DNA of 64,000 nucleotides from Salvia splendens (GCF_004379255.2 NC_056033.1:23676209-23740208), one strand, 5' to 3'; shown: positions 31,171 through 42,708, counted from the first letter of the stretch. Notes: generated from the sequence alone by a model not told the origin. A program made the numbers and translations.

Positions 31171-33845
31171 TGGTTACATTAGGGTCCTATTGCCCCATTA
31201 ATGTTAAGTATCAACTTAATATCAGACATTGGATCAAGATTCTGGATGGATAAGATGTATATGGGATGTAATGTGTACCGTGTTACATTATTAGGGGTAT
31301 AATGTACATTATAAGGGTACAATTGTAAACACCGGAATTATATCAGGAGTTTCAAAACTGCAAGTGCGGAAATTACGCGAGATAGTTGGACCGACGATTG
31401 ATATACCCTTCTCACTCCATCATTCCGCTCTCTCTCATCAATCGTATCCCCTCAATTCTTCTCTCCACAAAAAACCATAGCCGCCCCAAACTGGCTTCGA
31501 GAAGAAACTTCTGCAACCGTCTGTCGTCGTAAAAACGTGGTCGAATCATCGGTCACCTCCAAATCGAGGGTTCCATCCACTGAAGTAATGTAATCGTCAG
31601 TTAAAACTCACCGGTCATCTCCAAAATGAGGGCTTCGTCCGCCGAAGTAAGGTAATCGTCCGTTAATAATCACTGGCTTCGTCCGCTGAAGTAACGATTA
31701 ATAATGTATTCTTTTAGTTCATGAAATTGATGTATGCAATTAGTGTAAATTCGTATTCAAATCTGACGGATTAATCAATTTACTATTTGATGAAATTGAT
31801 ATCTTATCAATTTGTTTCAAGTCGTTTATACATTTTGTGAATTAGAGTTATTGGTTGATTTTCTTGTGTAGTACTTTGATTTTTAGTCTACTTTTTATCA
31901 TAACAAAGGTAGTTCTGTTATCAATTGGGCTTAAGAGCTTTTGATTTTCCAAATTTTGTTTTCTGGTTTTAGTTTGGTTTATGCATCTAAAGGCAATTTC
32001 ATTTCCAAAATATAGGTGATCGAATGTGTACATTAATTGGTAAATATACACATTATTTAGGGTAATTTGTACATTATTTTATACTCGGATTAATTGGTAA
32101 TGTGATATGTACATTATTTAGGGCAATTTGTAGATTATTTATATAGTAAATTACATTACTTAAATTTTGCAGGCATTTTTCACATTATTCGTCACTGCTT
32201 TATTACATTATTCAGTTTGTTGTAATTTAACATTCAAGATGGCTCGCTTTGTTATGGAATATGCGTCATGGTTGTACATTTATTTAACATTTCAACTAAT
32301 CTATGTACATGTTTCCTAATAGGTTCAAAGTTTGCAAGGATAGAATACGATAACGACTTTGATGAGGTCATTCCCCTTGCATATGCGCATCAGTTTCGAC
32401 AATAGTTGGCTGCACATAAGGAGGATGATAAAGTGCTAGCCAAAGATGTTGCAGCACCTAGTCGAAACAAGAAAGACAACAACACGTACTTCAGGAGGTG
32501 TCCAAGTGATTTGAAATAGATTTGTAGGGTATTTTGTCTAGATTTATGATGATGTAAAGCACTTGGGATGGTTTGAATTCAATTTCCTTTCAACATTATT
32601 CTCTTCAATCTATACATTATTCATTTTCCTTTTAACATTATTCTCTTCAATCTGTACATTATTCACTGATCTGAATGTACATTATTAGATACTATTGGTA
32701 CATTATTTACTGTACCAAATCTTGAACGCATTAAAAAATAAAATTTAATTCATGTGGTGGTGCTATAACCTAGCCACATGGGTTGCTAAACCCAAGGGGA
32801 ATGATTCAAACTCTCTGCCATTAGTGATGGTTCCGTTTGTGAGTGGATACTACAACCTAGCCCGATGGATTATTAAACCCAAAGGGCAAGAATTCAATTT
32901 CCTTTCAACATTATTCTCTTCAATATGTACATTATTCACTGATCCGTGCACATTATTAGATACTATTTGTACATTATTTACTGTGCCAAATCTTAAACGC
33001 ATTAAAAAATAAAATTTAATTCATGTGGTGGTGTTATAACCTAGCCCCATGGGTTGCTAAACCTAAGGGAAATGATTCAAACTCTCTGCGCTTAGTGATG
33101 GTTTCGCTTGTCAAAAATTTACATGTTGTAACTTACAAAAAGAAAACACGAAAATCTGTAAATGTTAGATGATTTCATGAAAATAAAACGACAATTGATG
33201 CAAGTTTTCGGATTGGTTCATGCAAAAAATGAACGTCGAGATACAAACAACACGAATGGATGGGTGAACTAAGCACAAAGTGTTAATACAAAATTATACA
33301 TCTCAATGAACAATCAATACAGGAACTCTATAAAATAATTGGTGTGAAACTTTATAATCCCAATTAAATTGGACTAGAACGACAAAAAAAAACCTTCTTC
33401 CATAGTTGAAAACATCGAAATCAATGAAGGAATACTAAACAAACTTCTGGAAAAAGAAATACATGATTGCTTCTAAGAATTGCAGAAGATTGCCAATACA
33501 TTTACCGTAAAACAAGAAGAGAGAATAAATTTAATTAAGGAAAATAGAGCAAATTATATATTTACCAAACTAGAAGGAGAGAATTAAGAAATGAAATTAA
33601 CCTCTGAAATCTGAGCTCCCCAATCTGCCCTTTTCGAATTAAATTAATTATTTTAATAATTCAATTTAGCATGAAAATCGACCATCAGATCACAAAATCG
33701 TGGGGCTAAGAATGAGTTGGATATTGAACAATATATGGATGTTGGAAATTAAATCTATTATCGCATACAAAAAATATCTCATGAAATCTCGTGGCATCAC
33801 CCCAAGTGTAACATCTATTATAGGACTAAGGGAGTAATATATATA
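31171..33845. other. Unrecognised TACATTATT-rich region with a 315-bp duplication
   Basis: No supported gene. The word TACATTATT and close variants recur many times from 31270 to 32960. A block of about 300 bp beginning GAATTCAATTTCC is duplicated (about 32576 and 32891). Near 32340-32510 a broken frame reads FARIEYDNDFDEVIPLAYAH with a stop following; I do not recognise it. A single Stowaway end (GGACTAAGGGAGTA) lies near 33834. It may be one large non-autonomous element, but I cannot name its ends. Confidence 0.45.
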
Positions 33846-33925
33846 TGGAGGAACTCATACAAAAAAATATCTCGTAAAACCTATCATATACAAGCCTTGC
33901 AAATCTTGCAGAATTCATATAGGAA

Positions 33926-34099
33926 CTAATAAAGGCCTTCATAGCTCTTCCCATGAAACAAAGGCAACAATGCAATAACATGCGGCTTCACATCACACGC
34001 TGACTGTCCTGGGGTGACAACTATAGCTTGAGGAGGCTCGCCTTTAGAATGGGAGTTCAGTGATCCGATCTCAGGATCATCTTCAATGGCTTCAGCCAT
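33926..34099 (-). pseudogene. Start of an Athila-like gag
   Basis: 57 codons starting MAEAIEDDPEIGSLNSHSK and continuing CDVKPHVIALLPLFHGKSYE, then a stop. The KPxxIxLLPxFHGxSxEDP pattern is the usual start of plant Athila/Tat-type gag; here the EDP is replaced and the frame ends. It lies about 900 bp downstream (minus strand) of a tRNA-Asp PBS, the right distance for an Athila leader. Confidence 0.55.
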
Positions 34100-34250
34100 A
34101 TTTGTGGTTTCTTCCGGATCTTGTGTTGACTTTATCGATGTGGCTTTGTCCTGTCACTGCTCGAGCCTAGATCTGTAAACAATGCGGTTGACAGCAATGA
34201 CAGATCCACATAAGAACATATGGGTACAACTGTACCCTTAAATCTACTTC

Positions 34251-34320
34251 GCATAGGTGGTGTAGTGGTATATTTCTCTGCCTTTCACCTTGGAGGCCAG
34301 GGTTCGATTCTCATTTCCAA
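34251..34320 (+). pseudogene. tRNA-Glu-like sequence (tRNA relic or SINE head)
   Basis: TGGTGTAGTGGTAT resembles a tRNA A box, CTTTCACC the anticodon loop of tRNA-Glu(TTC) and GGTTCGATTC a B box, at tRNA-like spacing. The acceptor ends (GCATAGG, CATTTCC) do not pair, so it is not a working tRNA. It could be the head of a tRNA-derived SINE or a tRNA fragment left in the retroelement leader. Confidence 0.4.
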
Positions 34321-34993
34321 CGATATTTGAATCTTCAAATCTTGCATTTTTCTTCATTTTCTAACATACTTATATCGTCAAATCTTGCATTTTTATATCT
34401 TTATATGTCTTTTTAAATATTCTAAAATGCTTTTGAAAAGGGAAATCTATCTAATGCATAATAGTATATATTTATTTTTTCTGTTTTAAAATATTCTATT
34501 AGATTCAAAACCAACACAATTCACACACATTCATTTTTCTTTTTATTTCAAAAAATTGGTTGCTTTTTATTTTTATAATTTTAGTTTTTTTATATTTTAT
34601 AAATTTTGATTCTCTTCTAATGCATGTTGTTTCTTCAGTTTTTATCTTTCTGATTTTCTTCTAGTGTACATCTATATAATATTTTTATATTAAAATTAAA
34701 AGTATAGATTTTGAGTGATAAAAAAGTTAAATAAAATAAAATAATTGGTTAAATTTTGAAACTTTGAATTGGTAAAATTATTTATCGTACCCCAAATAAA
34801 AAATCCCGGATCTGCCATTGGTCGACAGGCCAGAACGAGTGGTCACCAGTATTGTTCTTTGTGGAAGTATTCTTGGTCTCCAATGCTCGAAATTCGAGCT
34901 TCTTCTCATAAACTGAAAAACACAGGAAAAGAAAAACTATTAACAATATATACACCAAAGTGTCATGCAACAAATGTATTCCAAAACGTCATC
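34321..34993 (-). other. Leader of the Athila-like remnant, no gene seen
   Basis: AT-rich sequence between the gag start and the PBS. TCAAATCTTGCATTTTT is repeated at 34335 and 34377. Two short frames (34769-35005, 34973-34782) have no recognisable content. Confidence 0.4.
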
Positions 34994-34995
34994 CA

Positions 34996-35013
34996 TCCCC
35001 GGTAACGGCGCCA
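34996..35013 (-). other. Primer binding site, tRNA-Asp type, of an Athila-like remnant
   Basis: Minus strand TGGCGCCGTTACCGGGGA differs at one base from the plant tRNA-Asp complement. It follows an LTR end (CTCTTATCA, minus strand), so the 5' LTR started at 35016 in plus orientation; only about 39 bp of it survive before the next LTR begins. Confidence 0.75.
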
Positions 35014-35979
35014 TTTGATAAGAGCGAAAGAAAGACTCTGATTATGTATGTGTGTGTAACACCCGCGAATTTTCGAGCTATAAATTTTTTTTATTGAATG
35101 TGATATGGTGATTTAAATGGAATTTCTGAAAAATAATATTTAATTTCTCGTAGAGCAAGGTATTAAATATTTTGGGTTGACACGAATAACATTCTTTGGC
35201 GCTATGAATTCTTTTAGTTCTTTATGAACGTTGTGAAATACAAAATCTTGATTTATCAATCAAGTGGTTACGATGTTGAATTATTATATTACTTGGCATA
35301 ACACCAAGTGACTATTTATTTTGTAGGGATTGCGCGAAGAGGAGTGCGTACTATGATTGAAATTTCAGCGTATTGTGAATTGCTTTGGTGGAATGGAAAT
35401 AAAGTATTATATGTAGTGCGCGGCGTGTTTTAATCAAGGACCGGTTGAGGAATTAATATTTAGAACAACACCAATCATTAATTGTCACGTTGTGCGATTT
35501 TAATTTTCTTATAGGAACGGGATGACGAGATTTATTAAAGTCTTGCGTAATTAATTATGTGTGTTGGAAAGTAAAGTAATAGACTTGGGCATGCTAATTA
35601 AATAAAAGCAAAGTCCAATGTTTTATGCTACAAAATTGGCTTTGGGCCATGAGGATTAAAAGAGTCCAAAGAAAGCAAATTACATAAGTTTGGGTTACAC
35701 AACTAATGAGTCCAAACAAATAAATAAGTGGGAGATATCTTGAGCCCAATCTTTTCCTTCTTCACGCTGATTTTCTCAAATGTCTCGTTGCCTTTTCCCA
35801 TTCCATCTTTCTTTTGATTTCCTCATTTCGTCTAAGGATTTTCCCTAGTTCTCGTCCAACAACCATAGGTAATTAATAACACAATTTCGCACTTCCTTCG
35901 TAAATCAAACATATGCAACATTGTTGACAGAACCGAAGCTGCCCAATCCGAGGAACTCATCCTTTCGGCCCAACCCCAC

Positions 35980-36572
35980 TGATGGGATACGAACTAAACA
36001 ACTAAACCCTAATTGCGAGCCCAATAGCAGTGACGGCCCATCAGCCCAAAACCCAAGAAAAAGTATCAGTTCGGCACAACCAAAGAGTTCGGTCGCAGCC
36101 TATAGCTCGGTAAAAGCCGACCAATCGAGTTCTACTCTCAGATCGGCAAAAGCTGATCGGCAAAGTCCAGCAGTTCGGTCTCAGTATTCGACCGAACAAG
36201 GAGATAGTGGACCCCTGCAGGATCTCCACGACCTACATCATCACCCACGATCTCCACGACCTCTATTACACCCACGATCTATTTAGTGGTATGAAGCAGT
36301 TATCAACCCCCCTACCAGGGCTGCAAACCACGATCTTAGTTCGAATTGTATAAATAGAACTGAGATCAGATAGACAAGGGTTAAGCTCTCTAGATCCTGA
36401 ATCTTATAGCAAATCAGTATTGTAATCTGTAAGCGAGACCAAGCAATACAAATTTGCCCTCTCTTCTTCCCGTGGACGTAGATTTACCTCAGTAAATCGA
36501 ACCACGTAATTTTCCGTGTTGTGATCGTTTATTACTTGCATTTATTCCCATCAAAAATTCGCCACATCATCA
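35980..36572 (+). repeat. Tat 5' LTR
   Basis: TGATGGGATACG to CACATCATCA. A TATAAATAG box lies at 36349-36357, about 200 bp before the LTR end, the expected promoter for genomic RNA. The LTR also holds GATCTCCACGACCT twice and repeated TTCGGTC/GACCGAAC words. Confidence 0.9.
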
Positions 36573-36573
36573 C

Positions 36574-36591
36574 TGGCGCCGTCTGTGGGAA
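36574..36591 (+). other. Tat primer binding site
   Basis: TGGCGCCGTCTGTGGGAA one base after the LTR. This PBS is the one usual in Tat/Ogre elements, where it has been assigned to tRNA-Arg as I recall. Confidence 0.75.
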
Positions 36592-36647
36592 ACAGAGAAC
36601 CAAAACTGTGATAAAAGCGAGTTTTTGATCCTTTTCCACCAAAAAAA

Positions 36648-38722
36648 ATGCGTACCAGATCACATAATACCCATACTTCCGTCCGTGATGAAGGTGAGGA
36701 AGCTAGTCCAGCCCGTAGGTCCGGAAAACAGCCTCGGGAGAAATCGGCCTCCAGTTCTCTGAAAGAACAAACCACTCAAAAAGTCATCGCACCGAGCCTC
36801 CCCAGCAGCCCGATTTGAATGAGGCTGTCAAGTTGTTCTTGGCTGAGAAGCAGGATGAGTTCTTAACATTCCTGCAAAAGAGCCAAAAGCCGGAGAAGAA
36901 AACGGCGGATTCTCCCTCCCCCTCCAGACATGAAAGTCACTACCGCAGTAGTGTCGTATCTTCCAGGAGAAAGAATCCTCACCACCGACATGTTCCTTTT
37001 CCTCCTTGTTACCGAAATCGCAGGAGAACTCCATCTCCACCATACCGGAGAGATGTCGGATTCGCTATGTATGGAGCGCTGAAGACTCCATTTTCGGATG
37101 ATATCACCAAAACTCCGTTGCCACAGAATTACCGAACTCCGTCAGTGACTTATGACGGGTTAGTGGATCCTCATGATTTCCTGGGACGCTATCAGTATAA
37201 TATGGCGAACCAAGGTCTCAATGAGGTTCATATGTGTAAGTTGTTTCCCGAGCTGCTCATCGGGAACGCAAGAAGGTGGTTCGATAGCCTCCCTCAAGGC
37301 AGCATTAGATCTTACAGAGATCTAATGGATGTTTTTCATAGGAGGTTCTTCCAGAAAGCGGAAACCCGAATCACTTCGGCTCAGCTGCTTTCTATACGTC
37401 AAGGTCGCGATGAAAAGATTAGCGACTTCATGACAAGATTCCACAAGGAATGCCTACAAGTAGATGATCTCAATGATCTACTTGTCATTTCGGCATTCCA
37501 AAATGGAATTCTGCCAGGAGCTCTCTACAGAAAGCTCGTTGAATGCAGTCCGCAAACAGCTCAAGAGATGTGGGACATTGCGGACCAGTTTTCTCGTGCT
37601 GATGAGGCAGACCGTCGAAAACGGTCTTTAGACAGCTCTTCCAGAGGAGACAAGAGGAAGCCCGATCATAGCGATCAGGGACATCCTCGCCGAACTCCTT
37701 TTGAAAGAATTCAAAGGGCACCGGTACAAGACAGATTGGGACCACGTCTCAATCCTGAGAAACCACCCGCTCAGTTCGTACCATTGAACAAGTCGAGAGC
37801 GGAAATTTTCGAACTGCATTCTGATATGTTCGAAAAACCAAAGTCGATGACGAAATCGGCCACGCGCCGAAGTCAGGATAAATATTGCTCCTTCCATCAA
37901 GACCACGGTCACGATACCGAGGAGTGTCAAAATTTGGCAGCAGGTATTGATGTTCTTGTGAAAGCAGGGACGTTAAAAAAATACCAAAGCAAGCCGCCGA
38001 AAAAGAATAAGAAACAGAGAAGTGCGAACTGCGCTCCTCAGGATCCTAAAAGGCAACAGGATCCCGAAGACGATGACGAGCCGCAATATGATGGAGTAAT
38101 CCAGACTATTGACGCTCTCCCAGCCGGGAAGACTAAATCGTCTCTAAAATCAGAGCGCAGAGGCTTCAATCGAGAGGAGCCAACACATAAAAGGCTGAAG
38201 AAGGAGGAAGTAATTACATTTTCAGATGCAGATCCCGTCCCGGCCATTTCTCCTCATCAAGACGCTATTGTCATTCAAGCTGGAGTGGCAAACAAACTGA
38301 TCCACAGAGTGTTTGTGGATACAGGAGCGTCGGTTAGCATTCTTTTTAAAGAATGTTTTGATAAACTGGAAGTGGATCCAGCTCGGCTCAGTCCGGCCCC
38401 ACTTCCTCTGAAAAGTTTCGCCCAGGAGGACACCCGCCCTGAAGGTATTATCAGCCTTCCGATTACGGTAGGAAGAGCGCCTACTAGCTCCAGTACGGTG
38501 ATCGAGTTTTTTGTGGTAAAAGCTCGATCCCCGTATAACATTATACTGGGAAGAGACTGGCTCAACACAGTTCGGGCCATTTGCTCTACTTATCACCTCA
38601 CAATCAAGATCCCCACTAAAGGAGGGATAGCAGTCATCCGAGGTGATCAAAAGAGAGCAAAAGAATGTTTGCAGATTGCGCTTAAAAGTGCCGAACAATC
38701 AGATCGGCACCATCAAGCATAG
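36648..38722 (+). CDS. Tat gag-protease
   Basis: An ATG at 36648 opens a frame (MRTRSHNTHTSVRDEGEE) that shifts near 36785-36795 into the frame used to 38722, so the start is broken or misassembled by one indel. Downstream: a Ser/Arg/Pro-rich basic part, the capsid-like gag core (VDPHDFLGRYQYNMANQGLN, GNARRWFDSLPQGSIRSYRD), a zinc-binding-like block (YCSFHQDHGHDTEEC) and an aspartic protease (VFVDTGASVSILF, NIILGRDWL). The frame ends with UAG at 38720-38722, followed by CAA UCA, and the same frame continues into RT. Confidence 0.85.
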
Positions 38723-38755
38723 CAATCACAGCAGCCGGAGTCAGAGGCAGACGAA

Positions 38756-39781
38756 ATGAACGAAGTCACACCGGAGCCGAACTCGATGAAAGTTCAGTTA
38801 TACGAAGATGATCCATCCAGAACGGTCAAGATCGGTTTCGCGGGAACACCTCTACTCCGGGAAAAGACCATCCAGCTCCTCAAAGAGTACAAAGATGTCT
38901 TTGCGTGGTCTCCGTTGGACATGACTGGAGTGTCTCCCGAGGTAATTACATATCGGTTAAATATAGATCCTTCAGTCCGGCCTATAAAACAGAAGCAAAG
39001 ACTCTTTGCGGCAGAAAGAAATCAAGTCATCCATGACGAAGTCCGCCAATTACTGAAAGCGGATGTATTATTTGAAGTAAAATATCCTTCTTGGGTGGCC
39101 AATCCTGTGATGATCAAGAAAAAAGAAGGAGGATGGCGGATGTGCATAGATTTTACGGATCTAAATAAGCACTGTCCTAAAGATTGCTACCCCCTTCCCA
39201 ACATAGATAAAAAAGTAGAAGCTCTGATAGGCTTCGAAATTTTCTGTTTTCTTGATTTGTATAAAGGATACCACCAAGTTTTAATGGATGAGAATGATGC
39301 TTCAAAAACGGCTTTCATTACTGATTTCGGTATTTTTGCTTATAAAAAGATGCCATTTGGTTTAAAGAATGCCGGAGCCACATATCAAAGGATGGTAGAT
39401 AAGCTATTTCGGCACCTGATCGGAAAAGAGGTTGAAGTATATGTTGACGACATAGTTGTTAAAAGCAGAAGCACTTCGGAGTACGAAAACAATCTCAAGT
39501 CCACTCTCGACGTGCTCAAAAAAGCCAACCTCAAAATCAATCCCCAAAAATGTACCTTTTTGGTAGATTCGGGAAAATTTCTGGGTTGTTGGGTTTCAAA
39601 GGAAGGACTCAAGGCAAATCCCCTAAAGGTTCAAGTTGTTCAGAACATGGCAATGCCGAAGTCTATACATGATGTGCAAAGGCTAACTGGATGTTTAGCC
39701 GCACTGAATAGATTCCTTTCCCAAGCAGCCGAAAAGCAAATGCCGTTCTTCAATGTTTTGAAGAACGGCACCAAAGTTTGA
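38756..39781 (+). CDS. Tat reverse transcriptase part
   Basis: RT with the expected blocks: VKYPSWVANPVMIKKKEGGW, RMCIDFTDLNKHCPKDCYPL, FCFLDLYKGYHQV, MPFGLKNAGATYQRM and the catalytic YVDDIVV. It is in the same frame as gag-protease, after the UAG. The frame is cut at 39781 by one extra A: ACCAAAGTTTGAG where the family reads ACC AAG TTT GAG (TKFEW), so RNase H continues in the +1 frame. Confidence 0.85.
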   Translation: MNEVTPEPNSMKVQLYEDDPSRTVKIGFAGTPLLREKTIQLLKEYKDVFAWSPLDMTGVSPEVITYRLNIDPSVRPIKQKQRLFAAERNQVIHDEVRQLLKADVLFEVKYPSWVANPVMIKKKEGGWRMCIDFTDLNKHCPKDCYPLPNIDKKVEALIGFEIFCFLDLYKGYHQVLMDENDASKTAFITDFGIFAYKKMPFGLKNAGATYQRMVDKLFRHLIGKEVEVYVDDIVVKSRSTSEYENNLKSTLDVLKKANLKINPQKCTFLVDSGKFLGCWVSKEGLKANPLKVQVVQNMAMPKSIHDVQRLTGCLAALNRFLSQAAEKQMPFFNVLKNGTKV

Positions 39782-42020
39782 GTGGGGAGCCGAACAGAAA
39801 AAGGCTTTTGACGAACTCAAAAGTTATTTAACCGAACTTCCTACTCTCTCTGCTCCAACAGATGCCGAAGTGATATTCTTATATTTAGCAGCATCAGATC
39901 AAACCATTAGCGCGGTGCTTGTACGAGAAGAAGGCCTAAAACAGCGTCCTATCTACTTTACAAGCCGAGCATTAAGAGGTCCCGAAACAAGGTATCAACC
40001 TCTGGAAAAAATTGCTCTGGCATTAGTAAATGCAGCAAGGAGACTGCGGCCATATTTCTATGCTCACAAAGTATGCGTCTTAACCGATCTTCCACTTCGG
40101 CAAGTTTTGACTAAGCCAGAAGCATCAGGCAGAATTGCCAAGTGGGCCATAGAGTTGGGAGAACATTCAATAGAATATCTACCTCGGAAAGCCATCAAGG
40201 GACAAGCCTTGGCAGATTTTCTTGTAGAGGCAAAGTTCGATCAGGCAATCCCTACTATTGCCGAACAGAAAAATCCTACCAATGATGAACTAACACTGCC
40301 CCAGAAACCCGAAGTAGAGCCGCCGGACTGTTGGATTGGATTCGTGGATGGAGCTTCGAATAAGACAGGAAGTGGAGCTGGTATTCTACTTATCGCTCCC
40401 GACGGACACGAAGTAACTTATTCACTTCGGTTCTTATTCCCAACCACTAATAACGAAGCCGAATACGAAGCCCTTCTTGCCGGACTTCAGTTAGCGCAAC
40501 GTCTACTTGTCAAATCTCTCAAAATTCATTGTGATTCACAAGTCATAGTGAATCACATGCTGGGTACAAGTGAAGCCCGTGGTGAAAGGATGAAAAAATA
40601 CTTGGACAAAGCGCAAAGTATTAGCCGAAATTTCTCTTATTTTCGGATAATCCACATTCCCAGAGCGGGAAATAGCCGAGCAGATACTTTAAGTAAGTTG
40701 GCCCCATATCCGAGCTCAAAGGTGGAGGAATTACCGCACAGAAGCATTGATGAAGCTGAAGTACACTCAGTAACCAGTTCACCAAACTGGATGACGCCAA
40801 TATTAAAGTATCTAGATCAAGGACAACTGCCCGAGGATAAGAGAGAAGCAAGGAAAATCACATGCCGAGCACGTCGGTATGAACTTCATGAAGGAGTCCT
40901 ATATAGAAAGTCCTACCTTCAACCGTTATTGCGATGTGTAGGACCAGAAGAGACGGATTACATCCTTAGAGAAGTTCATGAAGGATCTTGCGGTAGCCAC
41001 ATCGGAGCTAGAGCATTAGCTAAAAAAGTTCTGAGATGGGGATATTATTGGCCAACTTTGGTACAAGAAGCAGTACAGCTAGTTAAGAAATGTACGAAAT
41101 GCCAAATCCATGCAAATATCCCAAGGACGCCGCAGACTGATCTATGTGCTATGCAAAGCCCTTGGCCTTTTATGCAATGGGGCATAGACATAGTAGGACC
41201 ACTACCACAAGCTCCCCGGCAAATGAAATTCTTGATCGTTGCCGTGGATTACTTCACAAAGTGGGTGGAGGCTGAACCATTAGCTACGATAACAAGCTCA
41301 AAGGCATTAGATTTTGTCTGGAAGAACATAGTTTGCCGATTTGGCATACCCCATATCCTCATTTCAGATAATGGGACTCAGTTTACTGACAAAACATTCA
41401 AGAATTGGTGCCAAGAGTTGAATATTCAACAGCGGTTCACTTCAGTCTCTCACCCACAAGCAAACGGACAAACGGAAGTAACAAACCGTACTTTGGTGAA
41501 AGGATTAAAAACTCGGTTAGAACAAGCCAAAGGACAATGGGTAGAAAATCTTCCTCAAGTCCTATGGTCTTACCGAACTACACCAAAAACCTCCAACGGT
41601 GAAACTCCGTACAGTCTAGTGTACGGCACTGAAGCCGTAATTCCGGTTGAGATCGGCATACCCAGCCCCCGAACCCTTAATTTCTCAACAGAAATGAATG
41701 ACGACGGACTGAGAGCCGAACTAGATCTTGCCGAAGAAAGAAGAGAATTGGCCTTCATAAAAGAAGCCAAGTACAAGGAGCAAGTAACCCGGTATTATAA
41801 CCAAAGGGTGAAAAAGCTGCAGTTTCAAGTGGGAGATCTCGTATTGAGAAACAATGAAGTAAGCCGAGCAGAAAAGCTGGGCAAACTTGAACCCACATGG
41901 GAAGGTCCGTATCGGGTGTCAGAAGTCCTGGGAAAAGGGTCTTATAAATTAACTCACATGTCAGGAGAACAAGTACCCCGAACATGGCACATTTCCAACC
42001 TCAAGAAGTTCTATTTGTAA
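39782..42020 (+). CDS. Tat RNase H (two domains) and integrase
   Basis: After the frameshift: FEWGAEQKKAF, then a Ty3-type RNase H in which the usual TDAS is LAAS (YLAASDQTISAVLVREEG), so the first catalytic Asp is absent. A second, archaeal-type RNase H follows (WIGFVDGASNKTGSGAGILL, TTNNEAEYEALLAGLQLA, IHCDSQVIVNHM, GNSRADTLSKLA) with its acidic residues. Integrase has the HHCC finger (VHEGSCGSHIGA, CTKCQIH) and the DDE core (WGIDIVGPLP, ISDNGTQFTDKTF, ANGQTEVTNRTL). The C-terminus (KLEPTWEGPYRV, RTWHISNLKKFYL) has no chromodomain. The ATG at 39870 is internal, not a real start. Confidence 0.85.
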
Positions 42021-42405
42021 GAGACAAGGTCCGGTCAGTCTCGTGTCTAGTTCGGTCCTAGGGGTATGTGCTTTCATATTTGTATTGTTCTTTATACTTG
42101 TCGTTTTTTAAAAGATTAAAATCTTTTTCGTCCTTTTTATTTGTCTCTCTATGTGCGTTTTGTCTCTCTATGTGCGTTTTGTCTCTTATAAATGTTACTG
42201 AGGTATATTGTTCTTTAAAGGCTGATCCCCTTTTTAGATCAATTATTAAAGACAATTGTGAGTCCAAGCTTCTAAGGAAGATACAAGACTCCACAATTCA
42301 GCTTAAGAAACAAGCAATTCGTCTGAAACGAACTGCAATAAGCCGAAAACCACTTCGGTTAACTAGGGAAAGTCCAATCCAAGCGATAAAACTCGCCAAA
42401 TAAGG
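42021..42405 (+). other. Tat region after integrase, no gene seen
   Basis: Between the integrase stop and the tandem repeat. Two copies of TGCGTTTTGTCTCT occur at 42152 and 42170. It would be 3' untranslated for the sense transcript and lies past the stop of the antisense gene. Confidence 0.5.
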
Positions 42406-42567
42406 ACACAAACTAAGTCCGGTCAAAGAAGAGTTTACTTCATAAGACCAAGGACGAGTACACAAACTAAGTCTGGTCAAAGAAGAGTTTACTTCATAAG
42501 ACCAAGGACGAGTACACAAACTAAGTCCGGTCAAAGAAGAGTTTACTTCATAAGACCGAGGACGAGT
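42406..42567. repeat. 54-bp tandem repeat, three copies, in the Tat element
   Basis: Unit begins ACACAAACTAAGTCCGGTCA and ends AAGACCAAGGACGAGT; copies at 42406-42459, 42460-42513 and 42514-42567 differ at two or three positions. Tandem repeats between integrase and the 3' LTR are known for Tat-lineage elements. Confidence 0.9.
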
Positions 42568-42708
42568 ACAATAAATGAAATAAAAAATCGCTGAACTGTA
42601 AATACGCAGTGATAGAAGCGAAATGAAAAAATTTCATTTACTAAGTCTTGTTGGGCATACAATTCCGCTGCCCTACGAGAATGCGTTACACTATTACAAA
42701 GGACTATT

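Noticed and set aside
32752..33012. 86-codon gene
   Set aside because: It runs through a 315-bp tandem duplication and low-complexity TACATTATT words.
34251..34320. Functional tRNA-Glu gene
   Set aside because: Acceptor and anticodon stems do not pair; only the boxes and loop resemble a tRNA.
39870..39872. Separate gene starting at this ATG
   Set aside because: The ATG is inside RNase H; the reading frame is the continuation of pol after a one-base insertion.
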